Of a stretch of 64,000 bases of DNA, positions 1 through 7,357 are shown piece by piece; positions within the stretch are counted from its first letter, which is position 1, and each line of letters starts with the position of its first letter. The notes under the pieces were generated by a model. That model was not told the origin of the DNA. It made no database searches and saw only the letters and a list, made by a program, of their open reading frames with translations. The DNA is taken from assembly GCA_017555875.1 (NCBI GenBank), contig JAFZFN010000018.1, forward strand, positions 1 to 64,000. Direction: 5' to 3'. Made by a program: the position numbers and the translations under genes. Source of the DNA: Bacteroidaceae bacterium. Lineage in GTDB: Bacteria; Bacteroidota; Bacteroidia; Bacteroidales; Bacteroidaceae.

Positions 1-796
1 ATATCGTACGCCTGGCGACATCGACATCTGGCTCCACGGAGCACGTAAAGATATATTAAACTATGTGCGCTGCCATGTGCCCGACTGCAAACCGGTGTAT
101 CACCATGTGGACTTCCCCGTCATCGAGGGACTGGACATCGAGGTGCACTTCATGCCATCATGGATGAACTCTCCTGTGACAAACCATCGCTTGCAGCGGT
201 GGTTCCGCTCTTTCAATTTTCAATTTTCAAAGTTCGTGCCAACGAGCGAGAGTCAAGCTTGCTTGGACTCTTGCAGCGAGTGCAGCCGAACTTCAACGAA
301 GTTAATTTTCAATTATAAGGAGATTCCATCTCCGAGCCTCGCCTTCAACCGCATATACATCCTCGTACATATCTACCGTCACCTTTTCCACGAAGGCATC
401 GGGCTGCGCCAGTTACTCGACTATTACTTCGTGCTCCACCAAGGCTTCACCGAGGAGGAGCGAGAGGAGACGATGCGCATGCTGCGCTCACTGAAGATGG
501 AGCGCTTCACTGCGGCGGTGATGTGGGTATTACAAGAGGTGTATGGCATGGATGACCGCTATCTGCTCACCACGCCCAACGAACGGGAGGGTCGCTTCCT
601 CCTCAACGAGATCATGATGGCGGGTAACTTCGGTCACTACGACGAACGCCTCCAGCATGAACAGGGCGAGACCACGCTACGCTGGGCACTACGCAAAATA
701 AAGCGTAACTTCCGCTTCGTCCGCAGCTATCCCTCAGAGGTGCTGTGGAGCCCCCTCTTCAAACTATGGCACTGGGTGTGGCGCAAGACGATATAG
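1..796 (+). CDS. Nucleotidyltransferase family protein (NTP_transf_5-like), 5' truncated by window edge
   Basis: The reading frame is open from base 2 and begins with RTPGDIDIWL, the GDxD nucleotidyltransferase signature of the NTP_transf_5 family (PF14907), so the start codon lies outside the window. Further along are the family-like segments NHRLQRWF and HEGIGLRQLLDYYFVL. These enzymes are predicted to transfer a nucleotide or similar group and often sit in surface-polysaccharide loci; the substrate is unknown. Between RLQRWF and the next conserved block lies an odd Ser/Cys-rich stretch (about bases 211-316) encoded by a dispersed palindromic repeat. The gene ends at TAG 794-796 and a strong terminator follows. 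Confidence 0.8.
   Translation, partial: YRTPGDIDIWLHGARKDILNYVRCHVPDCKPVYHHVDFPVIEGLDIEVHFMPSWMNSPVTNHRLQRWFRSFNFQFSKFVPTSESQACLDSCSECSRTSTKLIFNYKEIPSPSLAFNRIYILVHIYRHLFHEGIGLRQLLDYYFVLHQGFTEEEREETMRMLRSLKMERFTAAVMWVLQEVYGMDDRYLLTTPNEREGRFLLNEIMMAGNFGHYDERLQHEQGETTLRWALRKIKRNFRFVRSYPSEVLWSPLFKLWHWVWRKTI
211..316 (+). repeat. Dispersed palindromic repeat, copy A, inside a coding region
   Basis: The stretch has AATTTTCAATT-type AT-rich flanks around a core that reads GTTCGTGCCAACGAGCGAGA, then an imperfect palindrome around AAGCTTGCTT, then GCAGCGAGTGCAGCCGAA. The same order of blocks occurs at 24843-24906, 25929-26030 (inverted) and 27091-27165, where it is intergenic. Here it is in frame and adds roughly 35 residues to the nucleotidyltransferase. 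Confidence 0.7.
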
Positions 797-914
797 GATC
801 GATGCTTTAGCTGCACTACCTTACACAACCCATCAAGGCCACGCACTCCAAGAGTCGTGGCCTTGAGTGTATTGTAAGCATCCGATAAAGTACAGGTCTT
901 AACATTTATAGTAA

Positions 915-954
915 CAACAGCAGCGATTACCATCAATAGTAATCGCTGCTGTTG
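915..954. terminator. Strong intrinsic terminator
   Basis: A perfect 16-bp stem (915-930 with 939-954) and an 8-nt loop are followed by TTTTTGTTG. It ends the nucleotidyltransferase transcript. The stretch 800-1031 holds nothing else recognisable. Confidence 0.85.
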
Positions 955-1031
955 TTTTTGTTGTACCTATAATTGCAATATTGCTACCTATCTGTATTCA
1001 TCGAAAACGTACGTATCCTGTCAATTGAAAT

Positions 1032-1062
1032 ACAACGCCTCCAGAGGGGGCGTTGTCTGTTC
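1032..1062. repeat. 31-bp direct repeat, left copy (hairpin-forming)
   Basis: The 31 bases starting ACAACGCCTCCAGAG are identical to 5989-6019. The unit can fold, because ACAACGCC pairs with GGCGTTGT. The two copies bracket the two ATPase gene pairs. No T-run follows, so a simple terminator is less likely. Confidence 0.75.
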
Positions 1063-1178
1063 CTATTATAGGGCAGTAGGTAAATACTCAATAGAGTAGC
1101 GAATTTTGTTTTAAATGAATTAATATAGATTGTTTCTTGCTATTCAAGATGCTTAGCTAGGAAAAGTTTTTACTTTTA

Positions 1179-1209
1179 TTGTTATATAAATATATTTTGA
1201 TTAGCTTTG
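1179..1209 (+). promoter_or_regulatory. Bacteroidota-type promoter for the ATPase/TOPRIM pair
   Basis: The -7 box TAGCTTTG (1202-1209) has a TTG at 1179-1181, about 20 bp upstream, matching the TTTG-N19/21-TAnnTTTG layout. The first gene starts 31 bp downstream. Confidence 0.5.
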
Positions 1210-1240
1210 CAATTGAATTAAAGGGATAATAGTTGAAACA

Positions 1241-2644
1241 ATGATTACATATATTAAAATAGATGGTTTCAAGTCTTTTCATGATTTTGAAATGGCTTTT
1301 ACTCCATTAACAGTGATAGCTGGATCTAATGCAGCTGGAAAGAGTAATCTGTTTGATGCATTTAGATTGTTAGCGTCGTTGGCTGATGCAGACAAGATCC
1401 AGAAAGCTTTTCGAGAACAAAGAGGAGACTTGCTGGAATTGTTTACGCAATATGAAGATCATACGATTGCTGACAGAATGTCTTTTGTCGTAGAGATGTT
1501 GGTTAATCCAAGTGTTGATGATACGTGGGGAGGTAAAGAATATTTAAAGTATACACGTTTGAGATATGAACTGAGACTTAGACGTGTGGAAAATAGTATA
1601 GGCTTGCAAGATATAGAAGTGGAATATGAAAAGCTTGATACTATTAAGCATGATAATGATAGATGGATAAAGATATTACCTTCTGTGACGGCGGATATTT
1701 GGCGCCCTAAGGTGAAAACGGGTAAAAGACAGACTCCCTACATGTACACTGAGGAATATAATGGGATAATGACTGTTATAGTGCCTCAGGATGGATCGCA
1801 AGGAAAGAAGAGATATTATCCGTTGCGTAATGCAACCAAGACTGTTCTGAGTAGTTTTGACTCTGTAGACTTTAAGCATATACTTGCAGCAAAGGAGGAA
1901 ATGAAAAGTTGGCGTTTCCTACAGCTAAATCCTGATGATTTGCGAATGCCTACGAGTAAAACTACAGGGGAAGATGTCGTTTCAGCTACAGGGCAAAATC
2001 TCGCAGCTGCATTATATCGAATAAAGCAGAAGGATAACTATAGTCTGAAAATTATATCAAGAAAATTGCAATCGTTTATTCCCAATTTTGTAAGTGTTGA
2101 TGTAATTGATGATGTTGAAAATAAACAGTATATCATTGTTCTGAAAGATAGAAATGGAAAAGAATATACATCAAGAGTACTCTCTGAAGGCACCATGAGG
2201 GTGTTGACTCTGTGTATATTATTACAAGATGAGAAGCATAATGGATTATTGTGTTTCGAAGAGCCAGAAAATGGTATACATCCATTTCGTATTAAAGCTA
2301 TGACAGAATTGCTAAAAGACTTGTCGACCGATTTTATGGATACTGATATGCCATTAAGACAGGTGATAATCAATACGCACTCAACGATTTTTGTCAAAGA
2401 AATGAATAAGTGGCTTGAAAACCCTTGTTTGACTATTGCATTTGCGCAAATGGTGAATTCTGCCTTAACTGTAGGGGGAGAGAAGAAAAGACTGTTGTCC
2501 TCTAAAATAATACCTGTTCCTAAGAATCATACATGGCAGACATCTATACCTTTCTCTGAGCAAGAAAAGAAAATGACCACCCAAATGATAATGGAATACT
2601 TGAGAGAAGGTGATAACGAAAGAACTTTAGATAGTAATAACTGA
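1241..2644 (+). CDS. AAA family ATPase (AAA_21/OLD-like), first gene of an ATPase-TOPRIM pair
   Basis: This 467-residue protein is an ABC/SMC-like ATPase of the kind found in OLD-type anti-phage systems. Visible motifs are a Walker A GSNAAGKS (28-35), an ABC-signature-like LSEG (314-317), a Walker B ending FEEPENGIHP (about 339-348) and an H-loop NTHST (378-382). The middle section (about 60-300) is probably the coiled-coil or lid insertion. It is 5 bp from the next gene, a TOPRIM-like protein, so the two are very likely co-expressed. The layout resembles AbiL-like and PARIS (AriA/AriB) pairs, but assignment to either is inference. AT-rich compared with the chromosomal genes after 7350, which suggests transfer. 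Confidence 0.8.
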   Translation: MITYIKIDGFKSFHDFEMAFTPLTVIAGSNAAGKSNLFDAFRLLASLADADKIQKAFREQRGDLLELFTQYEDHTIADRMSFVVEMLVNPSVDDTWGGKEYLKYTRLRYELRLRRVENSIGLQDIEVEYEKLDTIKHDNDRWIKILPSVTADIWRPKVKTGKRQTPYMYTEEYNGIMTVIVPQDGSQGKKRYYPLRNATKTVLSSFDSVDFKHILAAKEEMKSWRFLQLNPDDLRMPTSKTTGEDVVSATGQNLAAALYRIKQKDNYSLKIISRKLQSFIPNFVSVDVIDDVENKQYIIVLKDRNGKEYTSRVLSEGTMRVLTLCILLQDEKHNGLLCFEEPENGIHPFRIKAMTELLKDLSTDFMDTDMPLRQVIINTHSTIFVKEMNKWLENPCLTIAFAQMVNSALTVGGEKKRLLSSKIIPVPKNHTWQTSIPFSEQEKKMTTQMIMEYLREGDNERTLDSNN

Positions 2645-2649
2645 ATGGT

Positions 2650-3318
2650 ATGGGCAAGCAGATTTTTGTGGGATTAACAACTGAAGGTACAACGGATATT
2701 CGATTCTTGGAACATGTCGTAAGAAGAACATTTGAAGATGTGGCTTTTGACTGCCCACAAGATGTTGAGGTATACCTATATGTAATACCTTCGTTAAAAA
2801 TAGGGAAATCTTTTCCGCAATATGTAAAGGATACTTCTCGTTTGGCATGGGAAATGTATGGTGTCATGAGCCTTGCAGTGCATACAGATGCCGATAGGGA
2901 TTCATATGAACAGAGGATGGCCAACAAAATAGTGCCTGCTCGAAAAGAGTTGGAAGGTTTAGATGAAGAGGAATATTGCAAGTTGTTGACTCCTGTAATC
3001 CCTGTGAGAATGATGGAAGCTTGGATGCTTGCCGATAAAAAACTATTTAAGGAAGAAATTGGAACAGACCTGAGTGATGCCGCTTTAGGTATAGAACGTA
3101 ATCCAGAAGTGCTGCCCGATCCAAAAAGTGTTATTGAAGAGGCTATTAGAATTGCAACTGATGGACTTCCTAGACGGAGAAGTAGGCCTACAATTGCGGA
3201 ATTGTATGAGGTGATAGGTAATGCCATTAGCACTGACGCTTTGATGTCATTGTCTTCATATCAAAAATTTAAGGAAGAGGTGCGTGAAACATTTAGATGT
3301 TTAGGTTACATGCATTAG
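2650..3318 (+). CDS. TOPRIM-like DUF4276-type protein, partner of the upstream ATPase
   Basis: The 222-residue protein starts with GLTTEGTTDIRFLEHVV, where Glu12 fits the catalytic Glu of TOPRIM folds. HTDADRD at 78-84 supplies a DxD motif (Asp80, Asp82). This is the pattern of DUF4276/RloB/OLD-nuclease-like TOPRIM proteins. A nuclease or nucleotide-processing effector role, gated by the ATPase five bases upstream, is inferred from family and context. No signal peptide or membrane segment is visible. The gene is as AT-rich as its partner. Confidence 0.7.
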   Translation: MGKQIFVGLTTEGTTDIRFLEHVVRRTFEDVAFDCPQDVEVYLYVIPSLKIGKSFPQYVKDTSRLAWEMYGVMSLAVHTDADRDSYEQRMANKIVPARKELEGLDEEEYCKLLTPVIPVRMMEAWMLADKKLFKEEIGTDLSDAALGIERNPEVLPDPKSVIEEAIRIATDGLPRRRSRPTIAELYEVIGNAISTDALMSLSSYQKFKEEVRETFRCLGYMH

Positions 3319-3415
3319 GAGATGATAAATGGTTAATAGTGAGTTGAATATCAGTCAGGAACGTAGTCCTATCCGAATAGAGAAGTTACAATGATAATGC
3401 ATAATTAAGCGAGCA

Positions 3416-3565
3416 ATGGCAATAAGCAGCATACCCGTATTGAGAGGTGAGGTGGCAGACTGCTTCATCGAGATGGCGAGGCAAGCTGAAAAAGAGCGTG
3501 CAACAATTGATTTTGCCAAGAAACGTGAGATGTTTCGTCGCATGTTGGAACGTGGACGTAAGTAA
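3416..3565 (+). CDS. Small antitoxin-like protein (49 aa), no toxin beside it
   Basis: The ORF runs ATG to TAA and encodes SIPVLRGEVADCFIEMARQA followed by a basic tail. It resembles the short Bacteroidales proteins (PVL-GEVA-FI pattern) that usually precede a GNAT acetyltransferase toxin gene. No acetyltransferase follows: 3566-4013 is non-coding. A near-identical but broken copy lies at 6348-6416, next to what looks like the last residues of a GNAT protein. This one is either an orphan antitoxin or what is left of a toxin-antitoxin pair. Confidence 0.55.
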   Translation: MAISSIPVLRGEVADCFIEMARQAEKERATIDFAKKREMFRRMLERGRK

Positions 3566-3692
3566 AAAATCTTGTCGTGGATAGAAACGTCATCTGTAGA
3601 AACATACTGATTTATTATAATCAGTTTCGTTGATGATAAGGATATAAAACTAAACCCCAAGGTTTGACGAATCAGGGACCTCAGGGGATTAC

Positions 3693-3724
3693 TTTGCGAA
3701 ATTAGCGGAAATTTCGTATATTTG
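3693..3724 (+). promoter_or_regulatory. Good promoter match with no gene directly after it
   Basis: TTTG at 3693-3696 and TATATTTG at 3717-3724 are 20 bp apart, a textbook Bacteroidota promoter. The next convincing gene starts at 4014. The intervening 290 bases have only very short ORFs (for example a 45-codon frame from 3847), so the transcript is a long leader or a small RNA. Confidence 0.4.
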
Positions 3725-3961
3725 CAAAAGTTTTGGAGAAATATTTCACAGATAGTTCCTCAAGTATGTAGAGTTCTTGGGTTATACTCCCATAGACTTA
3801 GGTATGCACGAAAACGATAACGAAACCCCTTAGAGATATCTGATCTATGAGTCTTGATTTCTCAGACACAGTTCGATGCGAAAATGAAAATGATGACTTA
3901 AACAGGGCGGTAGAGAATGAAAAGACGTTGCGGTCGGATAGGAAAGTGGACAGAATACTTG

Positions 3962-3969
3962 TATCTTTG
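3962..3969 (+). promoter_or_regulatory. -7 box before the second ATPase gene
   Basis: TATCTTTG at 3962-3969 fits TAnnTTTG and lies 45 bp before ATG 4014. No clear -33 element was seen. Confidence 0.4.
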
Positions 3970-4013
3970 TTTGTCTTGTGCTAACTTTGCTACCGCAAAG
4001 GTGTTTTACTTAT

Positions 4014-5150
4014 ATGAGACAACTAAAAATACATAATTTCGGTCCTATACAAGATGTTGATATTCAGCTGAAGGAGTATAACTTCTTGATTGGTGGGCAA
4101 GGAGTGGGTAAAAGTACTATAGCAAAGCTGCTAAGTATTGTTACCGACTATAATCTGTATCTCTATCTTTCTCTTAGACAAGAGGATACTATTGGTGTAT
4201 GGCATCAATTCTTGGAGAATTTCGGCATACTCAACTATGAAAAAGAAGATAGCATCATAGAATATACGCAAGAAGGGAAGTCATGTTTCGATGACAAAAC
4301 AGAGGAATATAGGCTCTCTGTTAGAGTAGATGCTAATGGGGTATCCGTGGAGATGTCCTATAATGGGGAACAGGTACAACATAAAGATGTTGCAAAAGTC
4401 CTATTATGTAGCATTGCTGATAGAACTGAAACGGAGGAGTTCAAAAATAGATTCGATAAAGAAGACTTGTCTGCAATATTGGATGTATTACGCGACTCGC
4501 TCTACATACCAGCGGAGAGAATAATGTATGCCTCGTTTACCAAACTCCTTCCTGCACTGAACCTTGTGAAGGAGACGGTGTCGGATAATATGCTGTATTT
4601 CGCCGTTGAATACAATAACGCTAAGGCCAAAATAGGGCATTGTACTATGCCTGTGCTAGAGGTGGACTTTGTGCATGAGAAGGATGATGACTATATCGTG
4701 ACTTCTGATGGAAAGCGCCTGGTTATAAGAGAAGCTTCGTCGGGTATGCAGTCGACAATACCCTTGTTGCTCACGCTTGACTATGCGACAGACAAGAAAG
4801 GGTATCACTCGTATGTGGTGGAGGAACCGGAGTGTAACCTGTACCCCACAAACCAGCTGAGACTGATGGACGTGCTGCTTGACTATATCAAACGGAAAAG
4901 AAGTACGCTCACAATTACAACACACAGCCCATACATCATCAATTACCTGAATGTGCTGATAAGAAGAAGCTATAGAGGAATGGATAATGGACTATCTCCT
5001 GAAGAGGTTGCGGCATATTATGTGACAGAAGACGGAGGAGCTACTGACCTAATGGCTGTAGATAACGACTCACAAGAATGGTTGGTCGACACCTTTGACC
5101 TATCTGAACCTATGAATGGTATCTATAGTGAATATGTCGCACTGAACTAA
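4014..5150 (+). CDS. AAA_21-type ATPase, first gene of a second ATPase pair
   Basis: The start is set at ATG 4014 (MRQLKIHNFGPIQDVDIQL), the usual N-terminus of the family; a GTG 36 bp upstream gives a non-homologous extension. The 378-residue protein has Walker A GGQGVGKST (27-35). Late in the chain come SSGMQS (signature-like), VVEEPECNLYP (Walker B) and TTHSPY (H-loop). It belongs to the RecF/OLD-like ATPases common in defence loci. It is followed after 15 bp by a 214-residue protein of unknown family, presumably its effector. It is separate from the 1241-3318 pair, with 700 bp and its own promoter between them. Confidence 0.75.
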   Translation: MRQLKIHNFGPIQDVDIQLKEYNFLIGGQGVGKSTIAKLLSIVTDYNLYLYLSLRQEDTIGVWHQFLENFGILNYEKEDSIIEYTQEGKSCFDDKTEEYRLSVRVDANGVSVEMSYNGEQVQHKDVAKVLLCSIADRTETEEFKNRFDKEDLSAILDVLRDSLYIPAERIMYASFTKLLPALNLVKETVSDNMLYFAVEYNNAKAKIGHCTMPVLEVDFVHEKDDDYIVTSDGKRLVIREASSGMQSTIPLLLTLDYATDKKGYHSYVVEEPECNLYPTNQLRLMDVLLDYIKRKRSTLTITTHSPYIINYLNVLIRRSYRGMDNGLSPEEVAAYYVTEDGGATDLMAVDNDSQEWLVDTFDLSEPMNGIYSEYVALN

Positions 5151-5165
5151 AAGAGGTGGCAAGGT

Positions 5166-5810
5166 ATGGATAAATTGTTGCTTGATATTTTGCCAGCGTA
5201 TAAGGGTTGGAAGAGACATGTGAGCTTTCTGGCCGTTGAGAAACATTCTGAGCCGTTTAGCTTACGTGATGCTGTAGCCTGTGATAGGTGTGGCGAGAGG
5301 AATAGACATTGTGGCAATGAAGAGGTCGCACGATTCTCGATGACCGGCGATAACGAGGTCATGTCTGTGGCTATAGAGGAATATCTGATGGCATATGCGA
5401 AACACTACCAAAAGGCGCAGGGATGCAAATGTGACTATCTGCACTATGATAATGGTGGGACGCATTTGGTGCTGAACGAACTGACTTGTTCGCAGGAGAA
5501 ATATGTGAATCCATACCTAAATCAGAAGGGTAGACAGGATGGGAAGCGTATACATGCAATGAAACAGATGGATAATGTTGTGAACCTATTAATGGAAGTA
5601 CCCGATATCGCAGCCTTTGTAAGTGGATTCACGGAAAAACATTGCCTCTTCTCGTGGCGTATACCGGAACGTAATGTGAATGTTGCCGAGCGGGCAATGA
5701 ATGCTTTTATGGCTCCACAGCGCAATGTGGCAAATATTACGATAATGAACCCGATGAATAGCGGCTTCTTATTCGTTCAGCAGATATATCCTTGTGAGTA
5801 TCGTTTCTAG
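5166..5810 (+). CDS. Unknown protein paired with the AAA_21 ATPase
   Basis: The family of this 214-residue protein is not recognised. A Cys-rich stretch CDRCGERNRHC (about residues 39-49) could bind a metal. GCKCDYLHYDNGGTHLVLNE contains Asp/His/Glu residues that could form a nuclease-like site, but no standard HNH or PD-(D/E)xK pattern is complete. There is no signal peptide or membrane segment. The 15-bp gap to the ATPase gene implies co-expression. By analogy with ATPase-effector pairs such as Septu (PtuA/PtuB), an effector or nuclease role is possible. This is inference only. Confidence 0.55.
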   Translation: MDKLLLDILPAYKGWKRHVSFLAVEKHSEPFSLRDAVACDRCGERNRHCGNEEVARFSMTGDNEVMSVAIEEYLMAYAKHYQKAQGCKCDYLHYDNGGTHLVLNELTCSQEKYVNPYLNQKGRQDGKRIHAMKQMDNVVNLLMEVPDIAAFVSGFTEKHCLFSWRIPERNVNVAERAMNAFMAPQRNVANITIMNPMNSGFLFVQQIYPCEYRF

Positions 5811-5856
5811 TAACTTTAGAGGCTGTTTGGTTCTTATTTTACTTTAATTTGGCAAA

Positions 5857-5955
5857 GCGCTTTCAGCGCGGTGAATGCAGCGGAGCTGCGGTGAATTGCG
5901 CCGTGGGCGCTGGTGAAGGGTGAACGATTAACGGTTAATGGTGAAGGGTGAATGG
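5857..5955. repeat. Tandem hairpin repeats ending in GGTGAA
   Basis: Three successive units of about 20 bp each form a small hairpin (GCGCT-TTC-AGCGC, GCAGC-GGA-GCTGC, GCGCC-GTG-GGCGC) and end in GGTGAA. A run of GGTTAATGGTGAAGGGTGAA repeats follows. Bacteroidales genomes carry many such intergenic repeats; no coding signal is present. Confidence 0.6.
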
Positions 5956-5988
5956 GGAGCCTTTGCGCGGTTAATCGAAATGATAAAC

Positions 5989-6019
5989 ACAACGCCTCCA
6001 GAGGGGGCGTTGTCTGTTC
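5989..6019. repeat. 31-bp direct repeat, right copy
   Basis: Identical to 1032-1062. It closes the segment holding the two ATPase gene pairs and the orphan antitoxin-like ORF. Confidence 0.75.
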
Positions 6020-6102
6020 TCATCGTAGTGCAGTAAATTGCCGTAATCTATAAAGAGGAGTGAATGTCTTATCGCACCGACACGTCTAAAAACTCTCGTT
6101 TG

Positions 6103-6216
6103 TCATAGTAGAAACTCTTCTACGTTTTCGGGGGTAATGACTTGATAGCTCGCACGCAACTCTCCATTTTTATCTTCAAGATAGTCTATCTCGTGCAAGA
6201 ACTCTTGAGAAAAATA
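6103..6216 (-). pseudogene. Possible fragment of an AAA_14/DUF4143 ATPase C-terminus
   Basis: On the minus strand the frame reads YFSQEFLHEIDYLEDKNGEL, then SYQVITPENVEEFLL and a stop at 6103-6105. HEIDYLEDKNG and VITPENVEEFL resemble the nuclease-like C-terminus of Bacteroidota DUF4143 ATPases, with the middle missing. There is no start and no N-terminal domain. Identification by eye only. Confidence 0.35.
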
Positions 6217-6256
6217 TCCAATCCTTATTGGGAGGCAAATGTAGAGGATTTTATAG

Positions 6257-6320
6257 TGAAATCCAAAAATGTCTTGACTTTTTTGGAATGTAATCCGAAA
6301 ATGTTATAACTTTTTTGGAA
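6257..6320. repeat. Two tandem 32-bp units
   Basis: Units 6257-6288 and 6289-6320 share the pattern TGnAATCCnAAAATGT and ACTTTTTTGGAA. They may be an operator or leftover promoter of the minus-strand fragment at 6103-6216. Confidence 0.55.
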
Positions 6321-6347
6321 AACTGAAAAGGGTCAACATGAAAAATC

Positions 6348-6498
6348 AATTCAGACCGCTTCATCGAGATGGCGAAGCAAGCTGAAAAAGAGTGTGCAAC
6401 AATTGACTTTGCCACTGATGTTCTATCAAAAGAATGGATTTAAACTATTGTTCAGCACAGAAGAACAGGAAAAGGAGCATAGGAACATATCTTTGTAA
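6348..6498 (+). pseudogene. Decayed antitoxin/GNAT toxin module
   Basis: Bases 6352-6414 are nearly identical to 3456-3520 of the antitoxin-like ORF and would encode DRFIEMAKQAEKECATIDFA, without its start. In another frame 6418-6498 encodes MFYQKNGFKLLF and an acidic tail ending at TAA, which resembles the end of a GNAT acetyltransferase. The antitoxin start and most of the toxin are gone. This looks like a deletion relic of a two-gene toxin-antitoxin module. Confidence 0.5.
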
Positions 6499-6602
6499 AT
6501 CCTCTTGTTGAGTAATGCAAGCTCTGCACCGAGGTGCGGAGCTTTATTTTTGATGGTGGATTGCGACGAAGACAATCGGAAGAAAACTTTTGATATATTT
6601 GC

Positions 6603-6634
6603 TTTGTTTTTTTCAGGGAATCTTCGTACTTTCG
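6603..6634 (+). promoter_or_regulatory. Promoter of the MntA/HepT-type module
   Basis: TTTG (6603-6606) and TACTTTCG (6627-6634, one mismatch to TAnnTTTG) are 20 bp apart and 27 bp before the start codon at 6661. Confidence 0.5.
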
Positions 6635-6660
6635 CAGTGTAAATTACTAAAGAACATGGT

Positions 6661-6969
6661 ATGTTGAGTTATAGTATGCAACAAATGCTTCCTCAGATAC
6701 GGGGATATTTGTCTGGGCAGCCCATCAGCAAAGCGTGGTTGTTTGGCTCCTATTCGCGTGGAGAGGAGACAGCCGACAGTGATATTGATTTGCTGGTGGA
6801 GTATACTGATAGTGACTCTATCTCATTGTTTGCAATCTCGCGCATGGCTACCGCACTGCGTAAGTTGACGGGAAAGACGGTAGACTTGGTGGAACGTAGT
6901 CGTTTGCTCCCCTTTGCTTCAAAGAATGCTGAACAAGATAAAATCTTGATCTATGAGAGAAAGAATTAA
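6661..6969 (+). CDS. MntA-type minimal nucleotidyltransferase antitoxin
   Basis: The 102-residue protein has GSYSRGEETADSDIDLLVEY at about 30-49, the GSx10DxD active site of minimal nucleotidyltransferases (MNT). It overlaps the HEPN gene by 17 bp. In studied MntA-HepT systems the MNT protein neutralises the HEPN RNase by adding AMP groups to a tyrosine. The intact motif suggests this one is catalytically able. Confidence 0.8.
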   Translation: MLSYSMQQMLPQIRGYLSGQPISKAWLFGSYSRGEETADSDIDLLVEYTDSDSISLFAISRMATALRKLTGKTVDLVERSRLLPFASKNAEQDKILIYERKN

Positions 6970-7303
6970 GGATGTCGGGAGACTGAAACATATCTTGGAT
7001 GCCATCAATACATTGATGGAACAAAAGGAACGCTATACATTCGATGTCGTTGCTACTGACCCTATACTCTTTTATGGCTTCGTGAAGCATGTGGAAATCA
7101 TCGGAGAAGCTGTGTATATGCTTACAAAAGAATTTCGTGCAGAACACACTGAGGTAGACTGGGATGTTATTGAAGGTATGCGTCATGTCTTGGTGCATGG
7201 TTACTATCAGATACGGCCAAGACAACTCTGGAATACGATTGAACAGGATATCCCTGTATTGAAACCTTATATTGAAGCATACTATTTAGAATTGTCGAAA
7301 TAG
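6953..7303 (+). CDS. HepT-type HEPN toxin (DUF86)
   Basis: This 116-residue helical protein carries the HEPN RNase motif RHVLVHGYY (Arg-x4-His, then x-Tyr) near residues 77-85. The Tyr matches the position modified by MntA in known pairs. Its start lies inside the MNT gene, typical of translational coupling. It probably cleaves RNA when not neutralised. Confidence 0.8.
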   Translation: MRERIKDVGRLKHILDAINTLMEQKERYTFDVVATDPILFYGFVKHVEIIGEAVYMLTKEFRAEHTEVDWDVIEGMRHVLVHGYYQIRPRQLWNTIEQDIPVLKPYIEAYYLELSK

Positions 7304-7357
7304 TTAATACTTCGCATTAGGATGGGGATAATCGTGTGTTATAGCGGAGCTTTCTGT

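Noticed and set aside
3847-3982. 45-codon frame after the orphan promoter
   Set aside because: Charged, no similarity I can name, no ribosome-binding site; left as part of the leader.
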